Below, one piece after another: positions 23,801 to 30,951 of a stretch of DNA of 64,000 nucleotides. Every line of letters starts with the position of its first letter. The first letter of the stretch is position 1. Origin of the DNA: Deltaproteobacteria bacterium (GTDB lineage: Bacteria > Desulfobacterota > GWC2-55-46). Location: assembly GCA_019912665.1 (NCBI GenBank), contig JAIOIE010000006.1:310001-374000 (forward strand), in the 5' to 3' direction. Below the pieces are notes generated by a model. The model saw only the letters and a program-made list of their open reading frames with translations, had not been told where the DNA came from and did not search any database. The translations under genes and the position numbers were made by a program.

Positions 23801-23957
23801 CTTCGAGCCTGGTCGTAACGGTAACCGTCGGGAGCTCGACCTTGGGGAAGAGATCGAGCCCGAGGTCGCGGTACGAGGCAAGCCCCATGACCACCAGGCT
23901 CAATATGAGCATGGTGGCGAAGACCGGCCTTCTTATGCAAATCTCGTATAAACGCAT
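20868..23957 (-). CDS. RND efflux pump inner-membrane transporter (HAE1-type)
   Basis: A 1029-residue AcrB-like proton antiporter. It opens MRLYEICIRRPVFATMLILS, and has the repeated architecture of TM1, large periplasmic loop, TM2-7, TM8, loop, TM9-12. The proton-relay Asp pair is in TM4 (TGIVIDDAIIVLEN). It is the inner-membrane part of a tripartite pump with the adaptor 4 nt upstream and the TolC-like channel before that. The substrate range (drugs, bile-like compounds, solvents) cannot be told from sequence. Confidence 0.96.
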   Translation of the reverse strand: MRLYEICIRRPVFATMLILSLVVMGLASYRDLGLDLFPKVELPTVTVTTRLEGASPEEIESQITKPIEEAVNTINGMDELRSTTIEGQSQVFATFILEKNIDIAANEVRDRVSGMLSQLPPGTEQPVIEKFDPDSAPIISIVVSGQRSAREVTEIADKKIKRQLEAVKNVGAITLVGDRSREIQIVVDPDRLTAYGLSIAEVGAAIRRQNVEVPGGRLTWESTEQGLRTMGRIESVRDFEGLIVADRKGAPVRVKDIARVLDTEEEPRTISRLDGKSAVSLLIRKQSGTNTVEVIDRVKEKIQEIETALPADIQMQVVIDQSRFIKKAISQVEEHLVLGGLLASVIILIFIRNWRAALIAAIAIPASLISTFTIMKYFGFTLNNMTLLALTVCTGIVIDDAIIVLENIFRHMEEEGKPPLQAAIEGTREIVLPVMATTLSLVVIFLPIAFMQGTVGLFWKSFGLTAAFAIMISLLVAMSLTPMLSSRFLKVSEGKAASRDSKLYSMMEGAYLKLLAWCLRHRAVVMVTALAILVSVVPLSKLSNFEFLAEDDMSEFEVIVETPPGSSLDRSSEILAGVEERIRSIPEVEHTFTTIGVRGQYRTNVTDSSIYVGLKPLDERERNQKELMQEARRSLGDMEGLRVSVQNINLVSGGGFRATPFNMVLRGPELDKLDEYSGEIISRLKAIPGFVDTDTGQALKHPELQVHIDRQKASDLGVSVEAVATSLRTMVGGEKVSLFREKDEQYNVRLRIAGDKRKDAGSIYSLTVPGSGGMLVNLDNIAELRPGSSPGQIDRYALGRQITIVSNLHGKPLGEAVDDSNRVVREMNMSPEYATTFLGMGKLMAEAFKNFMIAFVLSIIFIYMVLAAQFESFTHPVSIMSSIFLAIPFGILSLIISGNTINIYSVMGMFILIGVVKKNGILQVDYTNTLRARGMGKFEAQMQANKVRLRPILMTTLSIVAAMLPVTLGKGDGSAARASMAVVIVGGQMLSLVVTLVVVPVAYSVFDDLKIPAFLKTVRLPWKKSAAEA

Positions 23958-23961
23958 CTTC

Positions 23962-25110
23962 TTAATCCTCTACCTTGACCTTCGCGCCGTCGAAGAGGCC
24001 CGCCAGGTTCGATGTGGCGACCTTGCGGCCCGGAGCGATATCCTGCCCGATTATCTCCACCATCCCGCCGTCCTTCGCCCCGATGGTAACGGCCCTCTCC
24101 CTGACGGTGCCGTCCTCCTCGACCAGGAAGACCTTGTTTATGCCGATAAAGGAGTAGACCGCCACCTCTGGCGCGAAAGCCACGCCGGATTCCCTGTTGG
24201 TCGCAATGACGCCCTTCGCGAAAAAGCCGGGCTTGAGCTCGCCTCCGGTATTGGGGACCGATGCCTCGACCTCCAGTGTGCGGGTCTTTGAATCGACAGA
24301 CGGGCTCACTCTCGTTATCTTCCCGTCAAAGGCCCTGTCCCTGTATGCCTCGACGGTTATCCTCACCGCCTGGCCCGGCCTCACCATCGGGACGCTCGTC
24401 TCCGATACCGTGCCCCTGAATTTGAGGGTAGCTGTCGAGACTATCGTAAAGGTCTCGGCCTTGTCGTTTATGTACTCACCTTCGGATATGGCCCGTTTTG
24501 CGACCTCCCCGTCCATCTGCGACCTTATGGCCGTATCGGCAAGCCTCTTCTCCGCTAGCCTGAGCCTTGCGGAGGCCTCCTCCGAGGCGGCCTCTGCCTG
24601 ATGGAACTGGGCGGCAGCCACCTCAAGACGCGTCTTCATATCGTCATACTGGGAGGCGGAAACCATTTCCCTCTTGAAGAGCTCATCGTACCTGCCGTGA
24701 TTGGTCCTGGCCTCATCGAGCCTTGCCTGCTCGCGAAGAAGCGCCTTTAAACTCGTCTGGTGGGCCGCCCTGGCCTGGTCGAGGAGAAGGGCGGACTCGG
24801 TCCGGTCAAGGACGGCCAGTATATCGCCTTTTTTGACCCTGTCGCCAAGGTCCGCCTTTATCTCGACGACCTTACCCGGCGACTCGGCTGATACGACTGT
24901 CTCGTCCCACCCGGATAGGGTGCCGGTAGTCTCGACCTTTCTTTCGACTGTCCGGGCTTCTATGGTGCCGACGCTTATCTTTATGGCCGCGGCTTCCTTT
25001 TGCGGTCCGTTCCGGGCCTGCCCTTGCGGGGCCTCCTTGCCGGAGCAGCCCTGCAAGGAAAAGACCGCAACTGCCGCTGTAATGACAAAGAATCTTAAAC
25101 GGAAACTCAT
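23962..25110 (-). CDS. RND efflux periplasmic adaptor (lipoprotein)
   Basis: A 382-residue membrane-fusion protein. The signal peptide ends in the lipobox LQGC (Cys22), so it is anchored by lipid in the inner membrane. Then follow the half-lipoyl domain (VVSAESPGKVVEIKADLGDR), a long alpha-hairpin, the second half-lipoyl (DTAIRSQMDGEVAKRAI) and beta-barrel domains. It links the RND transporter to the TolC-like channel. Gaps to neighbours are short (4 nt to the pump gene, 50 nt from tolC). Confidence 0.95.
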   Translation of the reverse strand: MSFRLRFFVITAAVAVFSLQGCSGKEAPQGQARNGPQKEAAAIKISVGTIEARTVERKVETTGTLSGWDETVVSAESPGKVVEIKADLGDRVKKGDILAVLDRTESALLLDQARAAHQTSLKALLREQARLDEARTNHGRYDELFKREMVSASQYDDMKTRLEVAAAQFHQAEAASEEASARLRLAEKRLADTAIRSQMDGEVAKRAISEGEYINDKAETFTIVSTATLKFRGTVSETSVPMVRPGQAVRITVEAYRDRAFDGKITRVSPSVDSKTRTLEVEASVPNTGGELKPGFFAKGVIATNRESGVAFAPEVAVYSFIGINKVFLVEEDGTVRERAVTIGAKDGGMVEIIGQDIAPGRKVATSNLAGLFDGAKVKVED

Positions 25111-25160
25111 AATGGAAATCCCCCGAAAAAATTTATGGGCAGGCCCGGAGCCTCCCCGGA

Positions 25161-26489
25161 TTATCTCTGGCGCTCCTCGACAAGGGTGCCCGTCAGATAC
25201 TGCAAGTCCATCTTCGCGAGCTCAAGGTCGTAGACGGCGTTTGCGAGGGCGCTCTGGGCGGTTACGAGCGTGTTCTCGGAGTCGATGACGTCGAGTGTAG
25301 TCGCGACCCCGAACCTGAACTGCTCGAAGACCATCTTGTAGTCCTCCTCGGCAAAGGCGAGCTGCCGCCTGAACGACTCCGTAAGGGCCTCGATGGCCTT
25401 TATGTTATTGAGCGCCTCCGTTATCTGGACCTGGATATCACGCCGTAGTCCGAGCCTCCTCAATTCCGCCTCGCGTAGCCGGCTTCGCGCCTCTGAAAGC
25501 TCGGCCTTCCGTAGAAAGCCCTCGAAGAGCGGATAGGTGAGACGCAAGGTGGCGGATGCGCTATCCTCCTGGAAGAAGGTGGTCGCAGGCTCCTGCTCAC
25601 GCCAGAGGAGGAGCCCCTCTAGCCTCAGGGACGGCTTGAAGCCAGCGCGCGCTATGGTGATGCCCTCGCCGGCCGCCCTCTCTTCGAGGAGCCTCTGCGA
25701 GTAATCGGTCCTTTCATCGAGCGCCGTCTCGACGAGCGCGGAAGCGCTCCGCTCCTCCGTGGGGAGACGCTCAGGCTCGAGCACTTTCAAGGAAACGCCT
25801 TCTAGGCCCGTGACCCGCCTGAGGAGCGCCAACGCGTTAAGAAGGCCGTTCCTCGACCTGATAAGCTCGGCCTCGGCCCCTGCCCTCTCCGCCTCGGCCC
25901 GGAGGACGGCCGACCTCGTGACGTCCCCGACCCTGAGCCGCGCCTCCGCGACCTCCAGTCTCTCCTCGGCTCGCCTCAATGCCGCGGACTTGATCTCCAC
26001 GTCCCTCTCAGCCTTGAGCACGCCGTAGTAGTGGTAGGATGTCTCGCGGACTATGTCTTCTCTTGCCCCTTCGACCCCCTCGACCCTGCTCCGTATCTGT
26101 AGCCTTGCCTGCCTCCGTGTCGCCCATTCCCTGCCGCCGGAGTAAAGCGGCTGCGTAAGCCTGAGTTCGGCGGAGGTGCTTTCCCTCGGCTGTATGATGA
26201 AGCTGTCAGTGCCCTTCTCCTCGGTGTACCTCGTGTAGCTCCCCTCAGCCGTGATGTTCGGGAGTATCCTGGAAGTTGCCTTCCGGAGGTCGGCCCTGGC
26301 CTGCTCCACACCCTCGCCGGCTATGGCGACACGCTCGTGGTTCTCAATTGCGAGCTTCCGTGCCTCCTCAAGGGTCAGTGTCCTTTCATCGGCCTTTGCG
26401 CCGCCTGCGGCGGCAAGAAAGAAAACTGCCAGGACTAACAGGGCCGCGGATAAGCGGCCCGGACCTCCCGGGTTATCGCCAAAAGCCAT
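25161..26489 (-). CDS. TolC-family outer-membrane efflux protein
   Basis: A 442-residue outer-membrane factor. The N-terminal signal peptide is LLVLAVFFLAAAGGAKA, followed by two TolC-type repeats with long coiled helices (ERTLTLEEARKLAIENHERV; LPNITAEGSYTRYTEE; later LKPSLRLEGLLLW-like in repeat 2). It forms the outer-membrane exit of the pump. SD GGAGGTAGCCA overlaps the end of the tetR gene 3 nt away, so the two are coupled. Confidence 0.94.
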   Translation of the reverse strand: MAFGDNPGGPGRLSAALLVLAVFFLAAAGGAKADERTLTLEEARKLAIENHERVAIAGEGVEQARADLRKATSRILPNITAEGSYTRYTEEKGTDSFIIQPRESTSAELRLTQPLYSGGREWATRRQARLQIRSRVEGVEGAREDIVRETSYHYYGVLKAERDVEIKSAALRRAEERLEVAEARLRVGDVTRSAVLRAEAERAGAEAELIRSRNGLLNALALLRRVTGLEGVSLKVLEPERLPTEERSASALVETALDERTDYSQRLLEERAAGEGITIARAGFKPSLRLEGLLLWREQEPATTFFQEDSASATLRLTYPLFEGFLRKAELSEARSRLREAELRRLGLRRDIQVQITEALNNIKAIEALTESFRRQLAFAEEDYKMVFEQFRFGVATTLDVIDSENTLVTAQSALANAVYDLELAKMDLQYLTGTLVEERQR

Positions 26490-26492
26490 TGG

Positions 26493-27137
26493 CTACCTCC
26501 TCTTCATGCCGTTCAGAAATATGTCCACGAAGGTCTCAACGACCTTCCGCTCCGGTCTCGAAAAGAAGCTTTTAGCGCCATACAGCTCCTGCGCTATGCT
26601 GTAATGCTCGACCATGCCGATGAAGGCCCTTGCCGCGAGCGCGGGGTCGACCTTCCTCATGCCGCCCTTCTTTATGAGCGACTGTATGTGCGATTCGAGG
26701 AAGCCCAGGAACTCAAGGCCACGCGTATTTATGAAAAGCTCGGAAAGGGACTGCTGCTCGAGCGCACTGTACATGAGGAGGCGCAGGAACGAGGAGTCGC
26801 GCCTGTGCTCCTCAAGGAGAAAAGAGGCTATTATGACGAATACGTCTTTTCCTTCCTTCCCCTTGAGCATGGAAAGAAGGCGAGGCTCCCCTCCAGGGTT
26901 CGAGCACCTCGAGTCTATTATCGCCTTGTAGAGGTCCTCTTTCCTTGAGAAGTGCTTGTAGATTACCGCCTCGCTTATGCCGGCCTTTCTGGCTATCTCG
27001 CGGGTGGTCGCGCCCTTGAAGCCCTCCCTGGCGAAGAGGTCGGTTGCCACGCGGACGATCTGTGCCTTCCGCTCCTCCCCGCTCATCCTCTGGCGCGGAG
27101 GCGCCGGCCTTTGCTTCTGCCCGGATAATGTGTTCAT
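26493..27137 (-). CDS. TetR-family repressor of the efflux operon
   Basis: A 214-residue TetR regulator. The N-terminal HTH spans about residues 20-65 (AQIVRVATDLFAREGFKGAT, TTREIARKAGISEAVIYKHF), and the helical C-terminal ligand domain follows. It is the first gene of tetR-tolC-adaptor-RND, in the same direction, so it probably represses its own operon and is released by a pump substrate. The start was taken at the ATG after GAGGGG. An in-frame upstream extension runs through the promoter and was rejected. Confidence 0.9.
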   Translation of the reverse strand: MNTLSGQKQRPAPPRQRMSGEERKAQIVRVATDLFAREGFKGATTREIARKAGISEAVIYKHFSRKEDLYKAIIDSRCSNPGGEPRLLSMLKGKEGKDVFVIIASFLLEEHRRDSSFLRLLMYSALEQQSLSELFINTRGLEFLGFLESHIQSLIKKGGMRKVDPALAARAFIGMVEHYSIAQELYGAKSFFSRPERKVVETFVDIFLNGMKRR

Positions 27138-27154
27138 TCTGCGGAACCCCTCAG

Positions 27155-27170
27155 GTAAGTGAGTGCTTAC
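27155..27170. promoter_or_regulatory. Candidate TetR operator
   Basis: The inverted repeat GTAAG-TGAGTG-CTTAC begins within the -10 box and covers the transcription start of the efflux operon, the expected place for an autorepressor. Confidence 0.55.
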
Positions 27171-27197
27171 TATACTCCGGGCACGGGACGTTGTCAA
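27169..27197 (-). promoter_or_regulatory. Sigma-70 promoter of the tetR-efflux operon
   Basis: On the minus strand TTGACA (perfect), 17 bp, TATAGT. Confidence 0.8.
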
Positions 27198-27227
27198 GGG
27201 GCGCCGCAAAAAAATCCGAGAAGACGG

Positions 27228-27257
27228 TTGACACCTGCAACTAAGTTGCATTACACT
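27228..27257 (+). promoter_or_regulatory. Promoter of the Fur-family/zinc-uptake operon
   Basis: TTGACA (perfect), 18 bp, TACACT. The -10 box ends 7 nt before the ATG, so the message probably starts at the start codon. A perfect palindrome fills the spacer. Confidence 0.65.
27236..27250. promoter_or_regulatory. Candidate Fur/Zur-type operator
   Basis: TGCAACT-A-AGTTGCA is a perfect 15-bp palindrome lying between the -35 and -10 boxes. The most likely binder is the Fur-family protein encoded directly downstream. Confidence 0.6.
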
Positions 27258-27264
27258 CAATCAC

Positions 27265-27699
27265 ATGCAAAGGGATCTGGACCGCATACTATCGGAAATT
27301 GCAGGCCGGGGGTTCAGGCTCACACGCGTAAGGAAGGCCATCGTAGAGATATTCCTTAAGCGGGGCCTGCCACTTTCCGCGTCCGACATAATAGGCGCCC
27401 TCCTGTCTAAGGATAAGGATACGGCCGCAAACAAGACGACCGTTTACAGGGAACTCGCCTTTCTCGAGGAGCACGGCATCATAAAGGAGATACGGTTCCT
27501 GCACGAGAGGGTGAAGAGGTACGAGCTTGCGGGCGGCGAGCACCACCATCACCTGATTTGCGTGAAGTGCCGGAAAGTGGAGGACATAGTGCTTGAGGGG
27601 GACCTGGAAGAGGAGGAGCGGCGGATACTCGAATCGACCGGGTTCACGGTGCTTAATCACTCCCTCGAATTCGTCGGCTTATGCCAGGGGTGCAGGTGA
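27265..27699 (+). CDS. Fur-family regulator, probably zinc-responsive (Zur-like)
   Basis: A 144-residue Fur-type repressor. The winged helix is at residues 5-80 (FRLTRVRKAIVEIF; KTTVYRELAFLEEHGII), then the metal-binding dimer domain with the His run GEHHHHLICVKC and two structural Zn pairs C99/C102 and C140/C143. Because znuA, znuC and znuB follow directly (4-nt gap), zinc is the likely signal. No Shine-Dalgarno sequence precedes the ATG, and the promoter -10 box is 7 nt away, so expression is probably leaderless. The palindrome in the promoter suggests autoregulation. Confidence 0.9.
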   Translation: MQRDLDRILSEIAGRGFRLTRVRKAIVEIFLKRGLPLSASDIIGALLSKDKDTAANKTTVYRELAFLEEHGIIKEIRFLHERVKRYELAGGEHHHHLICVKCRKVEDIVLEGDLEEEERRILESTGFTVLNHSLEFVGLCQGCR

Positions 27700-27703
27700 A
27701 GAC

Positions 27704-28669
27704 ATGCTAAGGAACATAATCTTTTTTACTGTAATATTAGTCATCGCGGCGATCGGGGCCTTTTTACTGCACTTGAGGCGCGAATCCCCCATCGAGGACG
27801 ACGGCAGGATAAGGGCCGCGGCGAGCATCTATCCCCTCGCCCACTTCCTTGAGAAGACCGGCGGAGAAAGGGTAACGGTCCACACCATCACACCCGCGGG
27901 CGTGGATGCTCACGATTTCGAGCCGACGCCCAGGGATATAAGGACTGCGATGGACTCGGCCGTCTTCGTCTACATGGGAGGCGGATTCGATTCATGGGCC
28001 GAAAGGATCGCCCCCTCCGTAAGTGATTCCGGGGCCATGACAGTCGAAATAGCCGAGCGCTTCAAGATGGAAACTGAAACCGGCCATGAGGACGGCCACG
28101 AAGGGCACGACCATGAGGAAAATGATGGACACGACCACGGCCCTTTTGACCCGCATGTCTGGCTCGACCCGGTCCTGGCCACCCGTCTCGTGGAGATCAT
28201 GAAGGAGAGCCTGACGGCAGTTGACCATGAAAACGGGCCGTACTACGGCGCCCAGGCCGCCGCGTACACTGATAGGCTTCTGGAGCTCGACAAGGAATTC
28301 AAGGCAGGGCTTAAGGACTGCGCCCTACGGGAGATAGTGGTATCGCACGATGCATACGGCTATCTTGGAGAGAGGTATAATCTGGATATCATCCCGGCAA
28401 CAGGGGTATTTTCAGGCGAAGAGCCCTCACCGAGGCGCATAGCCGTTATTTCGAGGGCCATGAAGGACAGGGGCATCAGGCACGTCTTCACCGAGCCCTT
28501 CGGAAGCCCCCGGATCGCCGAGGCCATAGCGAGGGAGACCGGGGCCGGTATACTCGTCCTTAACCCCGTGGAGGGGCTTACCAGGGAGGAGGACATGGCC
28601 GGGGCCGACTACCTATCCATAATGAGAGAGAACCTCAAGAACCTTAGGGAAGCCCTCGACTGCAAATGA
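27704..28669 (+). CDS. znuA: Zinc ABC transporter substrate-binding protein
   Basis: A 321-residue cluster A-I binding protein. The N-terminus is a hydrophobic anchor or signal (IIFFTVILVIAAIGAFLL). Metal ligands are H70 (VDAHDFEP), H151 (DPHVWLDP), the His in VVSHDAYGY, and an acidic residue in the FTEPFG region. A His/Asp/Glu-rich loop (about residues 127-146, with GHEGHDHEEN) is the hallmark of zinc rather than manganese binders. It delivers Zn to ZnuBC. The start was placed just after the Fur gene with AGGTG upstream. Its stop overlaps the start of znuC (ATGA). Confidence 0.94.
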   Translation: MLRNIIFFTVILVIAAIGAFLLHLRRESPIEDDGRIRAAASIYPLAHFLEKTGGERVTVHTITPAGVDAHDFEPTPRDIRTAMDSAVFVYMGGGFDSWAERIAPSVSDSGAMTVEIAERFKMETETGHEDGHEGHDHEENDGHDHGPFDPHVWLDPVLATRLVEIMKESLTAVDHENGPYYGAQAAAYTDRLLELDKEFKAGLKDCALREIVVSHDAYGYLGERYNLDIIPATGVFSGEEPSPRRIAVISRAMKDRGIRHVFTEPFGSPRIAEAIARETGAGILVLNPVEGLTREEDMAGADYLSIMRENLKNLREALDCK

Positions 28670-29415
28670 CAAAAAGGAACTGCATAGAGGTCAGGGAAGT
28701 ATCCATGAGCTTTAACGGCACGACCGTCCTCGAAAACATCACCTTCAGCGTCGAGGAAGGCGAGTACCTGGGCATAATCGGGCCGAACGGCGGCGGGAAG
28801 ACGACCCTTTTCAAGATAATATTGGGGCTACTGAGGCCGACAGGCGGCGAGGTCCGCATCTACGAGGAGCCGGTCCAGAGGTTCACGAACCGGCATCTCA
28901 TAGGATATGTTCCGCAGCGCGCCATCTCGGAGATATACTTCCCGGCAACCGTCGAGGAGATCGTCCGTAGCGGCAGGACCGCCCGCCTGGGGCTTCTGAA
29001 ATGGCTTTCCAGGGAGGACAGGAAGGCCGTTGAAAAAGCCATGGAGATAACGGACGTGACCGCGTTCAGGGGCAAGCTGATCGGGCATCTCTCGGGCGGC
29101 GAGCGCCAGAGGGTCTTCATTGCACGGGCCCTTGCGAGCGAACCCAGGATACTGATACTCGATGAGCCCGACGTGGGCGTGGACGTGACTTCGCAGGAGA
29201 AGTTCTATTCCTTTATAGAAGACCTGAACGCGAAGTTCGGGATAACGGTTCTACTTATATCCCACGACATAGATGTCGTGGCCCATCAGGTGAAATCGGT
29301 CCTCTGCCTCAATAAGAGGCTCGTCTGCCACGGCTCGCCCAAGAAGTTCATAAGCGAGGAATACATGCAGGAGCTTTATGGGAAGAAGGTCAAGTTCATA
29401 CTGCACGGCCATTAG
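28666..29415 (+). CDS. znuC: Zinc ABC transporter ATP-binding protein
   Basis: A 249-residue ABC ATPase: Walker A GPNGGGKTT, Q-loop VPQRAISEI, signature LSGGERQRV, Walker B ILILDEPDV, switch His in LISHDID. It powers uptake through ZnuB. It is separated from znuB by a 172-nt gap almost filled by repeat copy 3, whose left end abuts its stop codon. Confidence 0.94.
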   Translation: MTKRNCIEVREVSMSFNGTTVLENITFSVEEGEYLGIIGPNGGGKTTLFKIILGLLRPTGGEVRIYEEPVQRFTNRHLIGYVPQRAISEIYFPATVEEIVRSGRTARLGLLKWLSREDRKAVEKAMEITDVTAFRGKLIGHLSGGERQRVFIARALASEPRILILDEPDVGVDVTSQEKFYSFIEDLNAKFGITVLLISHDIDVVAHQVKSVLCLNKRLVCHGSPKKFISEEYMQELYGKKVKFILHGH

Positions 29416-29539
29416 CAGGCTGCTGAAAAAGCCCAATCTGCCGTGTCGCCTTCATAATTCATCATTGCGGCGTACAAACGAAGTACGCCTCATTCCACAT
29501 TTTTCGACTCCTTGCATCTTGAGCTTTTTGAGCAGCCTG
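29416..29539 (-). repeat. MITE-like intergenic repeat, copy 3 of 3
   Basis: 124 bp, opposite orientation to copies 1 and 2. Terminal repeats are CAGGCTGCTGAAAAAGC and GCTTTTTGAGCAGCCTG (16 of 17 matching as inverted repeats). The internal hairpin is perfect: GGCGTAC-N7-GTACGCC. It sits inside the znu operon, between znuC and znuB, and on the mRNA would fold into a long stem-loop. Confidence 0.87.
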
Positions 29540-29587
29540 AATGTGATTTTGAGTTTTTGAGCAACTTGTCAAATCAAGGACTGAATA

Positions 29588-30388
29588 ATGCCGGAAATTT
29601 TCGAGCTTGAGTTCATGCGGAGGGCCTTTGCGGCGGGGCTCCTCATATCGATAATCGTGCCGCTTATCGGGGTCTTCCTCGTGGTGCGGCGCTACGCCCT
29701 GATGGCAGACACGCTCGCCCACGTCTCGCTCGTGGGGGTAGCGGTGGGCATCCTCACCAACTCCCACCCTGTCGTCTCTGCGGTTGCCGCCTCGACGCTC
29801 GCGGCCGTGGCGATCGAGAGGCTAAGGGGCATAAAGTCCCTTTTCGCGGAGTCAGTGCTCGCGATATTCCTCTCCGGAAGCCTCGCCGTGGCCGTCGTCA
29901 TCATAAGTCTCGCGAGGGGCCTGAACGTAGACCTCCTGAGCTACCTCTTTGGCAGCATCTCTACAATTAGCCCGATGGACCTCTACATGCTCGCGGCCGT
30001 CTTCGTGGCGGTCATACTCGCGATAACGCTGCTTTACAAGGAATTCTTTCTCGTGTCGTTTGACGAAGAGTTCGCCGAGGCCGGCGGGGTGAGGGCCAGG
30101 AACTTGAATCTCCTCATAGTGGTCCTGGCTGCGGTCACAATCTCGCTTTCAATGAGGATCGTCGGGATACTCCTCATAGGCGCGCTCATGGTCATCCCCG
30201 TCGTGAGCGCGAAGCAGTTCAGCCTGAGCTTCAGGAACACCATCTTCCTCTCGATATTCTTCTCTTTGCTCTCCGTCGTCTCCGGGCTGACACTATCGTA
30301 CTACCTCGATCTCGCAAGCGGCGGCACCATTGTCCTCGTTGCGCTCATAATCTTTCTCCTGACCTTTATCATCAAAAGGCCCGAATAG
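29588..30388 (+). CDS. znuB: Zinc ABC transporter permease
   Basis: A 266-residue membrane protein of the ABC-3 type with about eight helices, including RAFAAGLLISIIVPLIGVFL at the N-terminus and the conserved GALMVIPVVSAKQ-like segment near the C-terminus. It is the membrane channel for zinc import with ZnuA and ZnuC. The SD is AAGGA in CAAGGACTGAATA. Convergent with gspM, whose stop is 2 nt away. Confidence 0.94.
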   Translation: MPEIFELEFMRRAFAAGLLISIIVPLIGVFLVVRRYALMADTLAHVSLVGVAVGILTNSHPVVSAVAASTLAAVAIERLRGIKSLFAESVLAIFLSGSLAVAVVIISLARGLNVDLLSYLFGSISTISPMDLYMLAAVFVAVILAITLLYKEFFLVSFDEEFAEAGGVRARNLNLLIVVLAAVTISLSMRIVGILLIGALMVIPVVSAKQFSLSFRNTIFLSIFFSLLSVVSGLTLSYYLDLASGGTIVLVALIIFLLTFIIKRPE

Positions 30389-30389
30389 A

Positions 30390-30944
30390 TCACTGCTTTG
30401 AGATCAGCGAGACCCTGAGCACGGCGTCCACGAGGTCCCTGTCCTCGAACCGCTCCTTTATCGAGAGTTCCTTTACGACAACGAGCCTATCTCCGTGCTC
30501 TGCCTGGTAGAGGAAGTTCACTAGCTCGTTCATGTCAACGCCTTCGAGTCTTGCCTCGACCGGGCTTTCGGCGTACCCGGCGTCGGCCTTCTCCTCAAGG
30601 GGCTTGATAGACTTGATCTTCCCGCTTATGCCGGTCCTCCTGGCAATGCCCTCGACCACGGCCACCGCTGATTCCCCGGACGGCGCGGCCTTTGCCGCCA
30701 TCGAGTCCAGTACTGACTTCTTTGTAAGATATTCTCCCCGGAGCGCCTCCATTGACGCGAGGTCGCGAGAGGCCGCCACCGCAGACCTCTTGAGGTCCGC
30801 GTACCTTCCGTAGAAAAAGAGGGCCAGGATGATGACCGCTATCGGGACCGCGATGCAGGCCGCGTAGCGGTACGCCTTTTTCCTGTCCATGTTTAACCCG
30901 GCTGGCCCGTGCAATATAGCGGGCAAAACGCTTCTAAGCTCCAT
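30390..30944 (-). CDS. gspM: Type II secretion protein GspM-like
   Basis: A 184-residue bitopic inner-membrane protein: short cytoplasmic N-terminus, one helix (YAACIAVPIAVIILALFFYG), then a coiled and small ferredoxin-like periplasmic domain (VEARLEGVDMNELVNFLYQA). The family is weakly conserved, so the name rests on size, topology and position at the end of gspG-H-I-J-K-L. It would bind GspL in the assembly platform. The SD is GAGGTGAT. Confidence 0.78.
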   Translation of the reverse strand: MELRSVLPAILHGPAGLNMDRKKAYRYAACIAVPIAVIILALFFYGRYADLKRSAVAASRDLASMEALRGEYLTKKSVLDSMAAKAAPSGESAVAVVEGIARRTGISGKIKSIKPLEEKADAGYAESPVEARLEGVDMNELVNFLYQAEHGDRLVVVKELSIKERFEDRDLVDAVLRVSLISKQ

Positions 30945-30951
30945 CAGAGTA

